Part shown: piece by piece, positions 24,360 to 31,859 of the stretch | Position numbering within the stretch: position 1 is the first letter of the stretch | How the letters are laid out: each line of letters starts with the position of its first letter | NCBI RefSeq assembly: GCF_019510245.1 | Contig: NZ_JAEKKT010000128.1 | Coordinates: 1-64,000, forward strand | Reading direction: 5' to 3' | From: Streptomyces sp. | Lineage (GTDB): Bacteria > Actinomycetota > Actinomycetes > Streptomycetales > Streptomycetaceae | DNA length: 64,000 bases | Notes under the pieces: model-generated | The model's input: the letters and a program-made list of their open reading frames with translations, nothing else | What the model was told of the DNA's origin: nothing | Databases searched by the model: none | Made by a program: the position numbers and the translations under genes

Positions 24360-25250
24360 TCAGCCTTTGAGACCGGTGGAGGTGATCGACTGGATGAACG
24401 CCTTCTGCGCGCCGAGGAAGGCGAGCAGGACCGGCAGCACGGTGATGACGTTCCCGGCCATCACGGCGGACCACTGCGTGTGGTGCTGTCCCTGGAAGGT
24501 CGTGAGGCCGAGCTGGAGCGTGTACCGGGTGTCGTGGTTGATGGCGATCAGCGGCCAGGTCAGGTCGTTCCAGGTGCTGAGAAACGTCAGGACGGCCACC
24601 GTGCTCAGGGCCGGCCGCGACAGCGGGAGCACGATCCGCCAGAGCACGTGAAGCCGTGAGCAACCGTCGAGCCAGGCGGCCTCCTCCAGCTCGCGGGGCA
24701 GCGAGAGGAAGAACTGCCGCAGGAGGAACACCGAGAACGGCGTCACGAGGGACGGCACGATCAGCGCGCCGAGCGTGTCGATGAGGCCGAGCTGCTTCAT
24801 GACCAGGAACGTGGGAATCATCGTCAGCTGGAACGGGATCGCCATCGTGGCCAGCATCAGTCCCAGCAGCAGCCGGGAGCCGGCGAACCGCATCCGGGCG
24901 AACGCGTAGCCGCCCATGGTGCCGAGCACGAGGTTCGCGGTGACCGTGACGAGGCTGACGAGGAACGAGTTGGCGAACCAGCGCGGGAACATCGCGTTGC
25001 CGAGCACATAGCGGTAGCCGCCCAGGTCCAGACGGGAGGGCCACAGCGCCGGCGGGAAGCGGTTGATCTCCGCGTTGCTCATCACCGAGCTGAGCGCCAG
25101 CCAGATCAGCGGTACCGCGAACAGCAGGGCCATCGGCGCGAGCAGCAGGTGCCAGGGGCTGAACGGCAGCCGCGGGCGTCGCCGGCCGGCATCGGTCCGG
25201 GCGGTGCGGGCGGCCTGCGCGGCCTCGGGCGGGGCGGAGACGGCGGTCAT
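24360..25250 (-). CDS. Carbohydrate ABC transporter permease (MalG-type)
   Basis: 296 residues, six membrane helices. The first is near residue 35 (PWHLLLAPMALLFAVPLIWLALSSV). The cytoplasmic EAA loop that contacts the ATPase reads EEAAWLDGCSRLHVLWRIVLPLSRPAL near residue 205. It pairs with the permease just upstream: start ATG 25250 and stop TGA 25247 share four bases (ATGA). No ATPase gene is present; Streptomyces carbohydrate importers of this class typically share the MsiK ATPase encoded elsewhere. It probably imports galactosamine oligomers or related alpha-galactosides. Confidence 0.92.
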   Translation of the reverse strand: MTAVSAPPEAAQAARTARTDAGRRRPRLPFSPWHLLLAPMALLFAVPLIWLALSSVMSNAEINRFPPALWPSRLDLGGYRYVLGNAMFPRWFANSFLVSLVTVTANLVLGTMGGYAFARMRFAGSRLLLGLMLATMAIPFQLTMIPTFLVMKQLGLIDTLGALIVPSLVTPFSVFLLRQFFLSLPRELEEAAWLDGCSRLHVLWRIVLPLSRPALSTVAVLTFLSTWNDLTWPLIAINHDTRYTLQLGLTTFQGQHHTQWSAVMAGNVITVLPVLLAFLGAQKAFIQSITSTGLKG

Positions 25251-26185
25251 GCGGCGGCTCCCTGGAGTCGGCGGCGGGCGATCTGGAAGATCAGGCCGAT
25301 CAGGCCCAGGGCCGCGGCCAGTACGTAGGCGGAGGCGGCGCCGTAGCCTGCGGTGGCGTTCTTGAACGCCTGCTCCCAGATGAAGTAGACGATCACCGCG
25401 GTGGATCCGAGGGGTCCGCCCTTGGTGGTGACGTACACGAGGTCGAACGTCTGGAGGGCCTCGATGGTCTGCCACAGCAGCAGGAACACCGAGACGGGCC
25501 TGAGCGTGGGCAGGGTGACGTGACGCAGGATCTGGAAGCGGCCGGCGCCGTCCAGCCGGGCCGCCTCGGTCAGCGAGGCCGGCACGTCCTGCAGCGCCGC
25601 GAGGTAGATGACCATGCAGAAGCCGGTACCGCTCCACAGACTGATCGCGACCAGCACGAGCAGGGCCTGGGACGGATCGTTGAGGAAGCCCTGCGCCGGG
25701 ATGCCGAGGTGGTGCAGTACCGCGTTGGCCGCGCCGAACTGCGGATCCAGGATGAACGAGAACAGCACGCCCTGCGCGGCGGAGGAGACCACGAACGGCA
25801 CGAAGAACAAGGTGCGGTAGAACCCGACGAAGCGTATGCGCCGGTTCAGGGCGAGGGCGAGCAGCAGCCCTACCACCATGCTGGCCGGCACGTAGAGCGC
25901 GGTGTAGAGCAGGGTGTTGTGCACCGCCTGGCTGAAGTGGGGGTCCTGGGCGAGGGCGCGGTAGTTGTCCAGGCCCACCCAGCGGCTCGGTGTGACGAGA
26001 TCGTCGGCCCGGAAGGACAGCAGCAGCGACCAGATGATGGGCACCACGCTGAGACCGAGAATGATCAGGACCGCGGGCGATACGAACGTCCAGGCCATCG
26101 CGGACTCGGCGGCCCGTCTGCGGCGCAGGGCGCGCCGGTTGTCCGGGGGCCGGGACAGAGTGATCGGGGTGGGCACTCGGGACAC
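25247..26185 (-). CDS. Carbohydrate ABC transporter permease (MalF-type)
   Basis: 312 residues from GTG 26185, with GAGGAG seven bases upstream. Six helices start at AMAWTFVSPAVLIILGLSVVPIIWSLLLSF. The EAA loop is LTEAARLDGAGRFQILRHVTLPTLRP near residue 220. It is the first permease of a binding-protein-dependent sugar importer and is translationally coupled to the second. It begins 11 bp after the binding-protein stop, so the three genes form one operon. Confidence 0.92.
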   Translation of the reverse strand: MSRVPTPITLSRPPDNRRALRRRRAAESAMAWTFVSPAVLIILGLSVVPIIWSLLLSFRADDLVTPSRWVGLDNYRALAQDPHFSQAVHNTLLYTALYVPASMVVGLLLALALNRRIRFVGFYRTLFFVPFVVSSAAQGVLFSFILDPQFGAANAVLHHLGIPAQGFLNDPSQALLVLVAISLWSGTGFCMVIYLAALQDVPASLTEAARLDGAGRFQILRHVTLPTLRPVSVFLLLWQTIEALQTFDLVYVTTKGGPLGSTAVIVYFIWEQAFKNATAGYGAASAYVLAAALGLIGLIFQIARRRLQGAAA

Positions 26186-26196
26186 GGCGGATCTCC

Positions 26197-27522
26197 TCAG
26201 CGGGGTATGAGCAGTGCGGCGTTGGAGTCGGCGGCGCAGGAGCGCACTGCCTGGGCGGGACTGCTCCGGCCCAGCAGCACCGCGACGACGGCCTGTCCGA
26301 GGGCCTGCGAGATCTGCGGGTAGGCGGCGTGCACGGGCCGTACGCGGGCCGAGTCCAGTGCCTTGGTGAACACCTCCAGGCCCTCGGTGGTGTTCTCCTG
26401 GTGCTGCCAGGCGGGCAGGTCGCGGGTGCGGCGGCTGAGCGGGAGGCTGCCCGCGTCGATGTCCCAGCGCACGTCCTGCGCGGGCTGCATCAGCCAGCTC
26501 ACGAAGGTCTTGGCGGCCTTCTTGCGGGCAGCGCCGTTGTCGAACACCGTCCACGTGTCGGGTCCGCTGATGGTCACCGGCCGGCCGGAGAAGGTGGGCA
26601 GCGGGACGACGTGGTAGTCGATCTTCGCCTGCCGGATGTCGGGGAGCTGCCAGGGACCGGTGACGGCCATGCCCATCCGGTTGGACAGGAAGACCTGGTA
26701 CATCTGCTCGCTGCCCGGCTTCGGGTCGACGTAGACGCTCTTGTCCCTTGCGAGGGCGGCCACCACCTCCAGGGCGCGGGTCCCGGCGTGGGCGAACCCG
26801 ATGTGCTTGCCGTCGTCGGCGACGACGTCCCCGCCGAGATCCCAGATCATGGGCCAAAGACGCCAGACGGTGTCCTCGTCACCGACGCCGGGCCAGCCGG
26901 TGCCGAAACGGCCGCGGCCGGCGTCCGTGAGCGCCTTGGCGGTGGCGACGAAGTCGTCCCAGCGCCAGTCCGCTTCGGGCAGCGGCAGGCCGGCCTGCCG
27001 GAAGAGCTTCCGGTTGCAGACCACCGCGAGCGAGTCCAGCAGCGCGGGCGCGGCGCGTACCTGGCCGTTGACGGTCACGGCCTGCCGGGCCGGCGCCCAG
27101 TAGTTCGTCCAGGGCGTGCCGGCGTGTCCGACCATGTCGGTGAGGTCGACGACCTGCGGGCTGCGGGCGACGCTCGCCAGGTCGGATCCGAAGATGTAGG
27201 CGATGTCCGGGTAGGAGCCTGCGGCGAGGGCGGCCGTCACCTTCTGGAGCATCGCGTCGGCGAGCACTCCGCCGCCCAGCTCCACCCGGATACGGGGGTG
27301 GCTCCGCATGAACGAGGCGACCAGGGACTCCATCGCCTTCTTGCCCGTGTCGGTCTGCCCGTGCCACATCTCGATCGTCACGGTGCCGTCGGCGCTCACG
27401 CCGTCGTCGCCCGCCGCGCAGCCGGAGGCCCCGAGGCCCGCGGCCGCCGTGGTGGCCAGAGCCGCGCCGGCGCGCAGCACTGCGCGGCGTTCGGGCTGTG
27501 CGCTGCGGGTGAGCGCGAACAT
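26197..27522 (-). CDS. Sugar ABC substrate-binding lipoprotein, Tat type
   Basis: 441 residues from ATG 27522 (GGGAGG five bases upstream). The N-terminus has twin arginines followed by a hydrophobic stretch and a lipobox (ERRAVLRAGAAL...LGASGC), so it is probably Tat-exported and lipid-anchored. The body is an SBP_bac_1 protein: TVTIEMWHGQTDTGKKAMESLVASFMRSHPRIRVELGGG, PDIAYIFGSDLA, WDDFVATAKALTDAGRGRFGTGWP, MAVTGPWQLPDIR. It delivers sugar to the two downstream permeases. The gene has a leader of roughly 370 nt that contains a conserved structured element. Confidence 0.93.
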   Translation of the reverse strand: MFALTRSAQPERRAVLRAGAALATTAAAGLGASGCAAGDDGVSADGTVTIEMWHGQTDTGKKAMESLVASFMRSHPRIRVELGGGVLADAMLQKVTAALAAGSYPDIAYIFGSDLASVARSPQVVDLTDMVGHAGTPWTNYWAPARQAVTVNGQVRAAPALLDSLAVVCNRKLFRQAGLPLPEADWRWDDFVATAKALTDAGRGRFGTGWPGVGDEDTVWRLWPMIWDLGGDVVADDGKHIGFAHAGTRALEVVAALARDKSVYVDPKPGSEQMYQVFLSNRMGMAVTGPWQLPDIRQAKIDYHVVPLPTFSGRPVTISGPDTWTVFDNGAARKKAAKTFVSWLMQPAQDVRWDIDAGSLPLSRRTRDLPAWQHQENTTEGLEVFTKALDSARVRPVHAAYPQISQALGQAVVAVLLGRSSPAQAVRSCAADSNAALLIPR

Positions 27523-27777
27523 GGGTACCTCCCGTGCGGAGCCGTGGGACATGCGCGGTGCGTCAGGGATGCGTTCGGTGTACGGAGTTCCGCCCGCGGC
27601 GACCGCGGGTGGTCCCGGCGGGTCCGGGTGGGGGGCCGGTCTCGGCCGGCCGGACCGCCGTGCGTCGGTGCTCAGGGCCGGGCGCTGAGCGGGACGGGCG
27701 GCCGGGTGCGGGCACTGCCTCGCCGTCCGCGGGGAGTCACACGGATACGGATCATGTCCAAGCCCCAGAACATGGTG

Positions 27778-27867
27778 GGTACGTCCCCGCCTCGGACACC
27801 GACGTGGTCCTGGCGACTCAGTCCGGACTCCTGGCGCGTGGTCAGCTACCGGCTGGGCGTACCTCTG
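27778..27867 (-). ncRNA. Leader RNA element, copy A (candidate cis-regulatory RNA)
   Basis: On the minus strand an 86-nt element begins GGTACGCCCAGCCGGTA (27863 downward) and ends GAGGCGGGGACGTACC (27778). The ends pair (GGTACG with CGTACC, then CCC with GGG across one bulged A). An inner GGAC(9 nt)GTCC hairpin follows GTCGCCA. Copy B at 28909-29010 has the same ends and length, with T-A replaced by C-G in the closing stem. It lies in the 5' leader of the ABC operon, about 26 nt after the predicted start site. I know of no named RNA family that it matches. Confidence 0.6.
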
Positions 27868-27900
27868 CCGCCGAGTGCTTCGACTACGGCGTTGACCAGG

Positions 27901-27930
27901 AGTTAAACGATGATGCCGGGCAGCTGTCAA
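27901..27930 (-). promoter_or_regulatory. Promoter of the sugar ABC operon
   Basis: Minus-strand TTGACA (27930-27925) is followed after 18 bp by TTAACT (27906-27901). Transcription should begin near 27893, giving a leader of about 370 nt to ATG 27522. Confidence 0.7.
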
Positions 27931-27995
27931 GAGGCAAGCAATGATTGGACGTGCGTGAAACACCGAGGAAACCTGCATGAGTGAGCATCAGGCGA

Positions 27996-28036
27996 TGTCG
28001 GCCTGCGGCGGCTCGGTGAACCGTCACAGGCCGACA
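27996..28036. terminator. Terminator of the GH114 gene
   Basis: TGTCGGCCTG (27996-28005) and CAGGCCGACA (28027-28036) are perfect reverse complements around a 21-nt loop. It lies 47 bp past the GH114 stop and separates it from the ABC-operon promoter. Confidence 0.75.
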
Positions 28037-28082
28037 CGCGTTTCAGGGCGCGCCTGGGGTCGCGATCGGTGCGGGAGGTGCC

Positions 28083-28898
28083 CTAGCAGGTCTTGCGGAC
28101 GTACCCGCTGCTGCCGGCCGGCGAGACCTCCACGTCGCGCTGGACGATGCTCAGCGTGCCGCCCCACCCCTTGCACGCCTTCGACCTGCCGGAGTTGGTG
28201 TACTCGATCACGATCACGTTGTTGCCGAAGGCGCTGGTGTAGTCGCCGCACTCGTCGTACTGGCCGCACTCCTCGGCCACCGCGAAGTCAAGGCCGTTGG
28301 CGGTGCGGTTGCCGGCCAACTCGGGGGTGTTCTTCTGGGCGATGGCCAGGCCGTCGGCGTGGGCGCGGGCGGAGAGCAGCTTGATGAACGCCTGCGCGTT
28401 GTTCGCCGTCAGACGGTTTCCGGAGCGGCTGTAGCTGTCGTAGTTGTCGGGCTCGACGGCTTGGAAGCCCTTGTCCCGGCAGCCGTCGATCTGGGATCCG
28501 ATCTGGTCGGCGATCCGCCGGCGCTTGGCGTCCGTGCCGACGTCGAGGAGGGCCTCGCCCCAGTCCTCGTCGTAGACGACCTTGCCCGCCGAGTCGCGCA
28601 GCAGCAGGTCCGACGCCCACTCGCCCTCCGCGCCCGGCTGCGCTTGGAAGGCGTTGACGTAGCAGATGTTGTACAGGCCGGCGGCCGGGGACGCGGTGTG
28701 GTCACGGGTGACGACCTTGACGCCGGCGGGCGGCGTGTAGGCGCCTCCGATCTGGTAGTCGAAGCCCGCGTGCGTGGGCGGCAGGGACACGGTCGCCGCC
28801 TGCGTCGAGGGCGCCGCGACGAACAGGGCGCCGGTCAGCGCGGCCGCGCCGATGACGGTGCCGGTCAGTTTGAGAGGGGTGGTGTTCAGGTGGCTCAT
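28083..28898 (-). CDS. Secreted GH114 endo-alpha-1,4-polygalactosaminidase
   Basis: 271 residues with a Sec signal (LTGTVIGAAALTGALFVAAPSTQA, cleavage near 34). The mature part follows GH114: PPTHAGFDYQIGGAYTPPAGVKVVTRDHTASPAAGLYNICYVNAFQAQPG, WGEALLDVG, GFQAVEPDNYDSYSRSG, AIAQKNTPEL and VAEECGQYDECGDY. It has a TIM-barrel-like pattern with conserved acidic residues in EPDNYD and EECGQYDEC. GH114 enzymes hydrolyse alpha-1,4-linked galactosamine polymers such as fungal galactosaminogalactan, and related enzymes attack Pel. ATG 28898 has GGAG eight bases upstream, next to a stem of the leader RNA element. Confidence 0.88.
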   Translation of the reverse strand: MSHLNTTPLKLTGTVIGAAALTGALFVAAPSTQAATVSLPPTHAGFDYQIGGAYTPPAGVKVVTRDHTASPAAGLYNICYVNAFQAQPGAEGEWASDLLLRDSAGKVVYDEDWGEALLDVGTDAKRRRIADQIGSQIDGCRDKGFQAVEPDNYDSYSRSGNRLTANNAQAFIKLLSARAHADGLAIAQKNTPELAGNRTANGLDFAVAEECGQYDECGDYTSAFGNNVIVIEYTNSGRSKACKGWGGTLSIVQRDVEVSPAGSSGYVRKTC

Positions 28899-28908
28899 GC
28901 GTGAGCTC

Positions 28909-29010
28909 CAGAGGAAGCGGGCACGTCCCCGCCTCGGACGACTGGCGTGTCCTGGCGACTTGGGCCGGGCTTGCGGCGCGGGACCTGCATACCGGCTGGG
29001 CGTGCCTCTG
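28909..29010 (-). ncRNA. Leader RNA element, copy B (candidate cis-regulatory RNA)
   Basis: Minus-strand 87-nt core (29006 to 28920) begins GGCACGCCCAGCCGGTA and ends GAGGCGGGGACGTGCC. The closing stem is GGCACG/CGTGCC. Here the stem can extend, since CAGAGG (29010-29005) also pairs with CCTCTG (28914-28909), whose last G is the first base of the GGAG ribosome site of the GH114 gene. The conserved inner blocks are the same as in copy A, while the 9-nt hairpin loop and the 28/29-nt central arm differ. The start codon lies 11 nt after the element. Confidence 0.65.
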
Positions 29011-29041
29011 AACGCGGAGCGTGGCTCCGGTGCAGTCCGAG

Positions 29042-29070
29042 AGTAAAGCGATCGCGTTCGAGGATGTCAA
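29042..29070 (-). promoter_or_regulatory. Promoter of the GH114 gene
   Basis: Minus-strand TTGACA (29070-29065) and TTTACT (29047-29042) are spaced 17 bp. The layout matches that of the ABC operon: promoter, about 25 nt with a small hairpin (CGGAGC-CAC-GCTCCG), then the leader element. Confidence 0.75.
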
Positions 29071-29155
29071 CGGCGGCCAAGTCCTCTGCTTGCAGCGGGA
29101 GTTGGAAGCTCGCGGGGCGCGGTGTGACAGTTGGCGGCGCGTCGGAGTGCCGACA

Positions 29156-29213
29156 TAGATGCTCGAAACTGCTTGACGCAGGCGTTGATTGAGCACCTTC
29201 GAGCATCTAAGGT
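29156..29213 (+). promoter_or_regulatory. Promoter with widely spaced inverted repeat, upstream of Gfo/Idh
   Basis: TAGATGCTCGAA (29156-29167) and TTCGAGCATCTA (29198-29209) are perfect 12-bp reverse complements with centres 42 bp apart, four helical turns. The right arm lies in the spacer and -10 of a promoter, TTGATT (29185-29190), 17 bp, TAAGGT (29208-29213). A repressor bound to both arms would block polymerase. The 215 bp from here to the start codon hold no other clear signal. Confidence 0.65.
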
Positions 29214-29424
29214 CGTCGGCGTGACGGCCGAACCGGGGGCTGCGCTGTCGGCCCGGGGCGATGCGCGACACATCTCTGCCACGCTCCCGCGTCGGCCGTG
29301 CCCATGACGGCGCCCCGGGACACCGCGAGACCGTCCACCACCGCGCACCGCGGCCGACCCTCCGACAGACCCAAGACGGCCAGGCGTCCGCCACGTCTCC
29401 CTGTTCGCGACGAAGGGATGCACC

Positions 29425-30660
29425 ATGACCAACCAGCCGGCCGCGCCGGAACTGCGTGTCGGTGTCGTAGGCACGGGCCAGCGAGCCGGGCTGGCCGTCC
29501 TGGCCGAGCGGCCCGGCTCGGCCCGCATGGTCTCCTGTGCGGATCCGTCCGAGCGTGGCCGCACCGACGCCCGGACGGTCTTCGGGGCACACGTCCAGGT
29601 CCACGACCGTTACGAGGACATGCTCACGGACGACCTGGACGCCGTCTTCGTCCTCACCCCGGACGACCTCCACACCGCTCCGGCCCTGTACTTCCTCGAA
29701 GCCGGTGTCGCCGTGTTCGTCGAGAAGCCGCTGGCCGTCGACCTCGACGACTGCGACCGGGTCCTGGCCGCCGCGGCCCGCACCGGCACCCGGCTGTACG
29801 TCGGGCACAACCTCCGCCATCTGCCGGTCCTGCGCACCATGCGCGGGCTCGTCGACGAAGGGGCGATCGGGACCGTGCGGGCGGTGTGGTGCCGGCATTT
29901 CGTCGGCCACGGCGGCGACTACTACTTCAAGGACTGGCATGCCGAACGGGCCCGGACCACGGGCCTGTTGCTGCAGAAGGGCGCGCACGACCTGGACGTG
30001 ATCCACTGGCTCGCGGGCGGCTACGCCCGCACGGTGACCGCGCTGGGCGATCTGTCCGTCTACGGAGCCAGCCCGCACCGCCGTACCCGGCCCCAGGGCT
30101 CGCAGCGGGTGCAGGACTGGTTCGACGAGGGCGTCTGGCCGCCGTCGGCGCTGCGCGATCTCAACCCCGTCATCGACGTGGAGGACATCAGCATGGTGCT
30201 GACCCGCCTCGACAACGGTGTGCTCACGAGCTACCAGCAATGCCACTTCACGCCCGACTACTGGCGCAACTACACCGTCATCGGCGACGAGGGCCGTATC
30301 GAGAACCTCGGGGACGGCGTCGAGGGCGACGCCCCGTTGATCAAGGTGTGGAACCGGCGCCGTTCCGGCTACCGGCCGGAGGCCGATCTGACCCTGCCCC
30401 CCACCGAGGCGGCGGGCGGCGCGCACGGAGGCGCGGACCAGTCACTCGTCGACGAGTTCCTGCGTTTCGTCGCGCACGGCGGTGCGACCGAGACGTCGCC
30501 CGTCGCCGCCCGCGAAGCCGTCGCGACCGGCATCGCGGCCACCACGTCGCTGCGCTCGGGGGGCACGCCGGTCGAGGTCCCCGCCCTCGCCCCGCACCTC
30601 GCCGACTACTTCGCGCGCCACCAGCCCGGTTCGCGCGGCCCGGCCCCCCGGATCGACTGA
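29425..30660 (+). CDS. Gfo/Idh/MocA family oxidoreductase of the sugar locus
   Basis: 411 residues. The Rossmann motif VGVVGTGQRAGLAVL is at residues 12-26, VFVEKPLAVDLDDCDR near 95 carries the EKP turn, and the second domain has the catalytic Lys-x-x-His-Asp form (LLQKGAHDLDVIHWLAGG). Between these lies VWCRHFVGHGGDYYFKDWHAERART, typical of larger sugar-derivative dehydrogenases. It oxidises or reduces a sugar with NAD(P); the substrate is unknown, though an amino-sugar derivative would fit the neighbours. It is divergent from the GH114 gene and has its own promoter and inverted-repeat operator. Confidence 0.85.
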   Translation: MTNQPAAPELRVGVVGTGQRAGLAVLAERPGSARMVSCADPSERGRTDARTVFGAHVQVHDRYEDMLTDDLDAVFVLTPDDLHTAPALYFLEAGVAVFVEKPLAVDLDDCDRVLAAAARTGTRLYVGHNLRHLPVLRTMRGLVDEGAIGTVRAVWCRHFVGHGGDYYFKDWHAERARTTGLLLQKGAHDLDVIHWLAGGYARTVTALGDLSVYGASPHRRTRPQGSQRVQDWFDEGVWPPSALRDLNPVIDVEDISMVLTRLDNGVLTSYQQCHFTPDYWRNYTVIGDEGRIENLGDGVEGDAPLIKVWNRRRSGYRPEADLTLPPTEAAGGAHGGADQSLVDEFLRFVAHGGATETSPVAAREAVATGIAATTSLRSGGTPVEVPALAPHLADYFARHQPGSRGPAPRID

Positions 30661-30717
30661 GCACCTTGGCGCGGCCTCCGGTGCCGCGACGCGCCGCGCC
30701 GTAGGTCATGCCGACAG

Positions 30718-30754
30718 TGACGCCGTGGTGCGGTTCGGCACGCAGTCGGCGTCA
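30718..30754. terminator. Bidirectional terminator
   Basis: TGACGCCG (30718-30725) pairs with CGGCGTCA (30747-30754); inside the loop GTGC pairs with GCAC around GGTTCG. It lies between the convergent Gfo/Idh and aldolase genes. Confidence 0.7.
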
Positions 30755-30894
30755 TTCAGGCTGTCTGTGCTTCAGCGTGGAGTTGCCGGTGACCGTCGCT
30801 CCCTTCCGACGCCGACGGCCCCTTGGGGACCACTGCGTCCGGCGGCACCGCCCGTTGCCTCCGACGGCAGGTGTGGGCCAATGACCGGTGACGG

Positions 30895-31743
30895 TCAGTG
30901 AGCCAGCACGGTGAGCATGCTCTGTACGGTGCTCGCAACGGCGTCGCGTGCGGGACCCAGGTACTTGCGTGGGTCGGTCAGCCCAGGCAGCGAGTCCAGC
31001 GTGTCGCGCACGACCCGGGTCAGGGATATGTTGAGCGCCGTCCCGATGTTGATCTTCACGATGCCGGCTCGGACGGCGGAACGGAGTTCGCTGTCGGGAA
31101 CTCCGGAGGAGCCGTGCAGCACCAGGGGCACCGGAACCGCTTCCCGGAGCCGTTCGATGAGTGCGTGGTCCAGCGTCGCCGACCGTTCGGTCATGGCGTG
31201 ACTGCTGCCCACCGCGACCGCCAGGGCGTCCACGCCGGTACGCACCACGTAGTCGGCGGCTTCCGCCGGGTCGGTGCGCACGCCGGCGGTGTGCGCACTC
31301 GCGGGGGAGTCCGGCTTGCCTCCCACATATCCCAGTTCGGCTTCCAGCCAGAGCCCCGCGTCGTGAGCCCATCGCGCCGCCGCAGCGGTGGCGGAGACGT
31401 TCTCGGCGTAGGGCAGGGCCCCGGCGTCGAACATCACGGAGGAGAAACCGCAGTCGGCCGCCTGGTGCAGCAGCTCCACGTCGGTCACGTGGTCGAGGTG
31501 CAGCGCGATCTCGACCGTGCTGGACCGGGCCATCGAGGCCGTCGCCAGAGCGAGCGGGAGGAGCTGGCCTCTGTGATACCGCACGGCGTTCTCGCTGATC
31601 TGCAGGATCACGGGGCGGTCGGCCGCCTCGGCGCCTGTGACGATGCCCTCGGCGTGCTCCAGGGTGATGACGTTGAAAGCGGTGACGCTGCGGCGCTCGG
31701 TCGCGGCGTGGGCGACCAACTCGCCGGTGGGGACCAGAGGCAT
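30895..31743 (-). CDS. Class II ketose-bisphosphate aldolase (GatY/KbaY-like)
   Basis: 282 residues. The zinc-binding His are visible in IALHLDHVTD (near 83), EAELGYVGG (Glu near 133), VGSSHAM (near 180) and PLVLHGSSGVPD (near 208). KINIGTALNISLTRVV is the phosphate-binding end. The family includes fructose- and tagatose-1,6-bisphosphate aldolases. A gatZ/kbaZ remnant and agaS in the same locus argue for tagatose-1,6-bisphosphate as substrate, giving glycerone phosphate and glyceraldehyde 3-phosphate. The kbaY type normally needs its Z partner for full activity, and that partner is broken here. Confidence 0.85.
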   Translation of the reverse strand: MPLVPTGELVAHAATERRSVTAFNVITLEHAEGIVTGAEAADRPVILQISENAVRYHRGQLLPLALATASMARSSTVEIALHLDHVTDVELLHQAADCGFSSVMFDAGALPYAENVSATAAAARWAHDAGLWLEAELGYVGGKPDSPASAHTAGVRTDPAEAADYVVRTGVDALAVAVGSSHAMTERSATLDHALIERLREAVPVPLVLHGSSGVPDSELRSAVRAGIVKINIGTALNISLTRVVRDTLDSLPGLTDPRKYLGPARDAVASTVQSMLTVLAH

Positions 31744-31859
31744 GTGTGTGCTCCTCGCGCGGGGGCTGTCTGAACCTGCGATGTCCGCGTGCGGCGATTG
31801 GGATCAGGTCGGTCGGCCCTGTGCGGGCCCGGCGTGATCCGACCACCGGAGAGCGGGGC

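Noticed and set aside
27778..29010. Leader elements as cobalamin riboswitches
   Set aside because: Copy B contains AGCCGGT and CCAGGACAC, which recall cobalamin riboswitch blocks. The conserved GCCACTG core is missing, the element is only about 87 nt, and copy A keeps neither similarity fully. The genes are sugar-related.
27778..29010. Leader elements as a mobile MITE-like repeat
   Set aside because: The ends are imperfect inverted repeats, but there is no target duplication. Both copies sit in the same orientation at the same distance from matching promoters, and the stem change is compensatory. An RNA element explains this better, though a repeat is not fully excluded.
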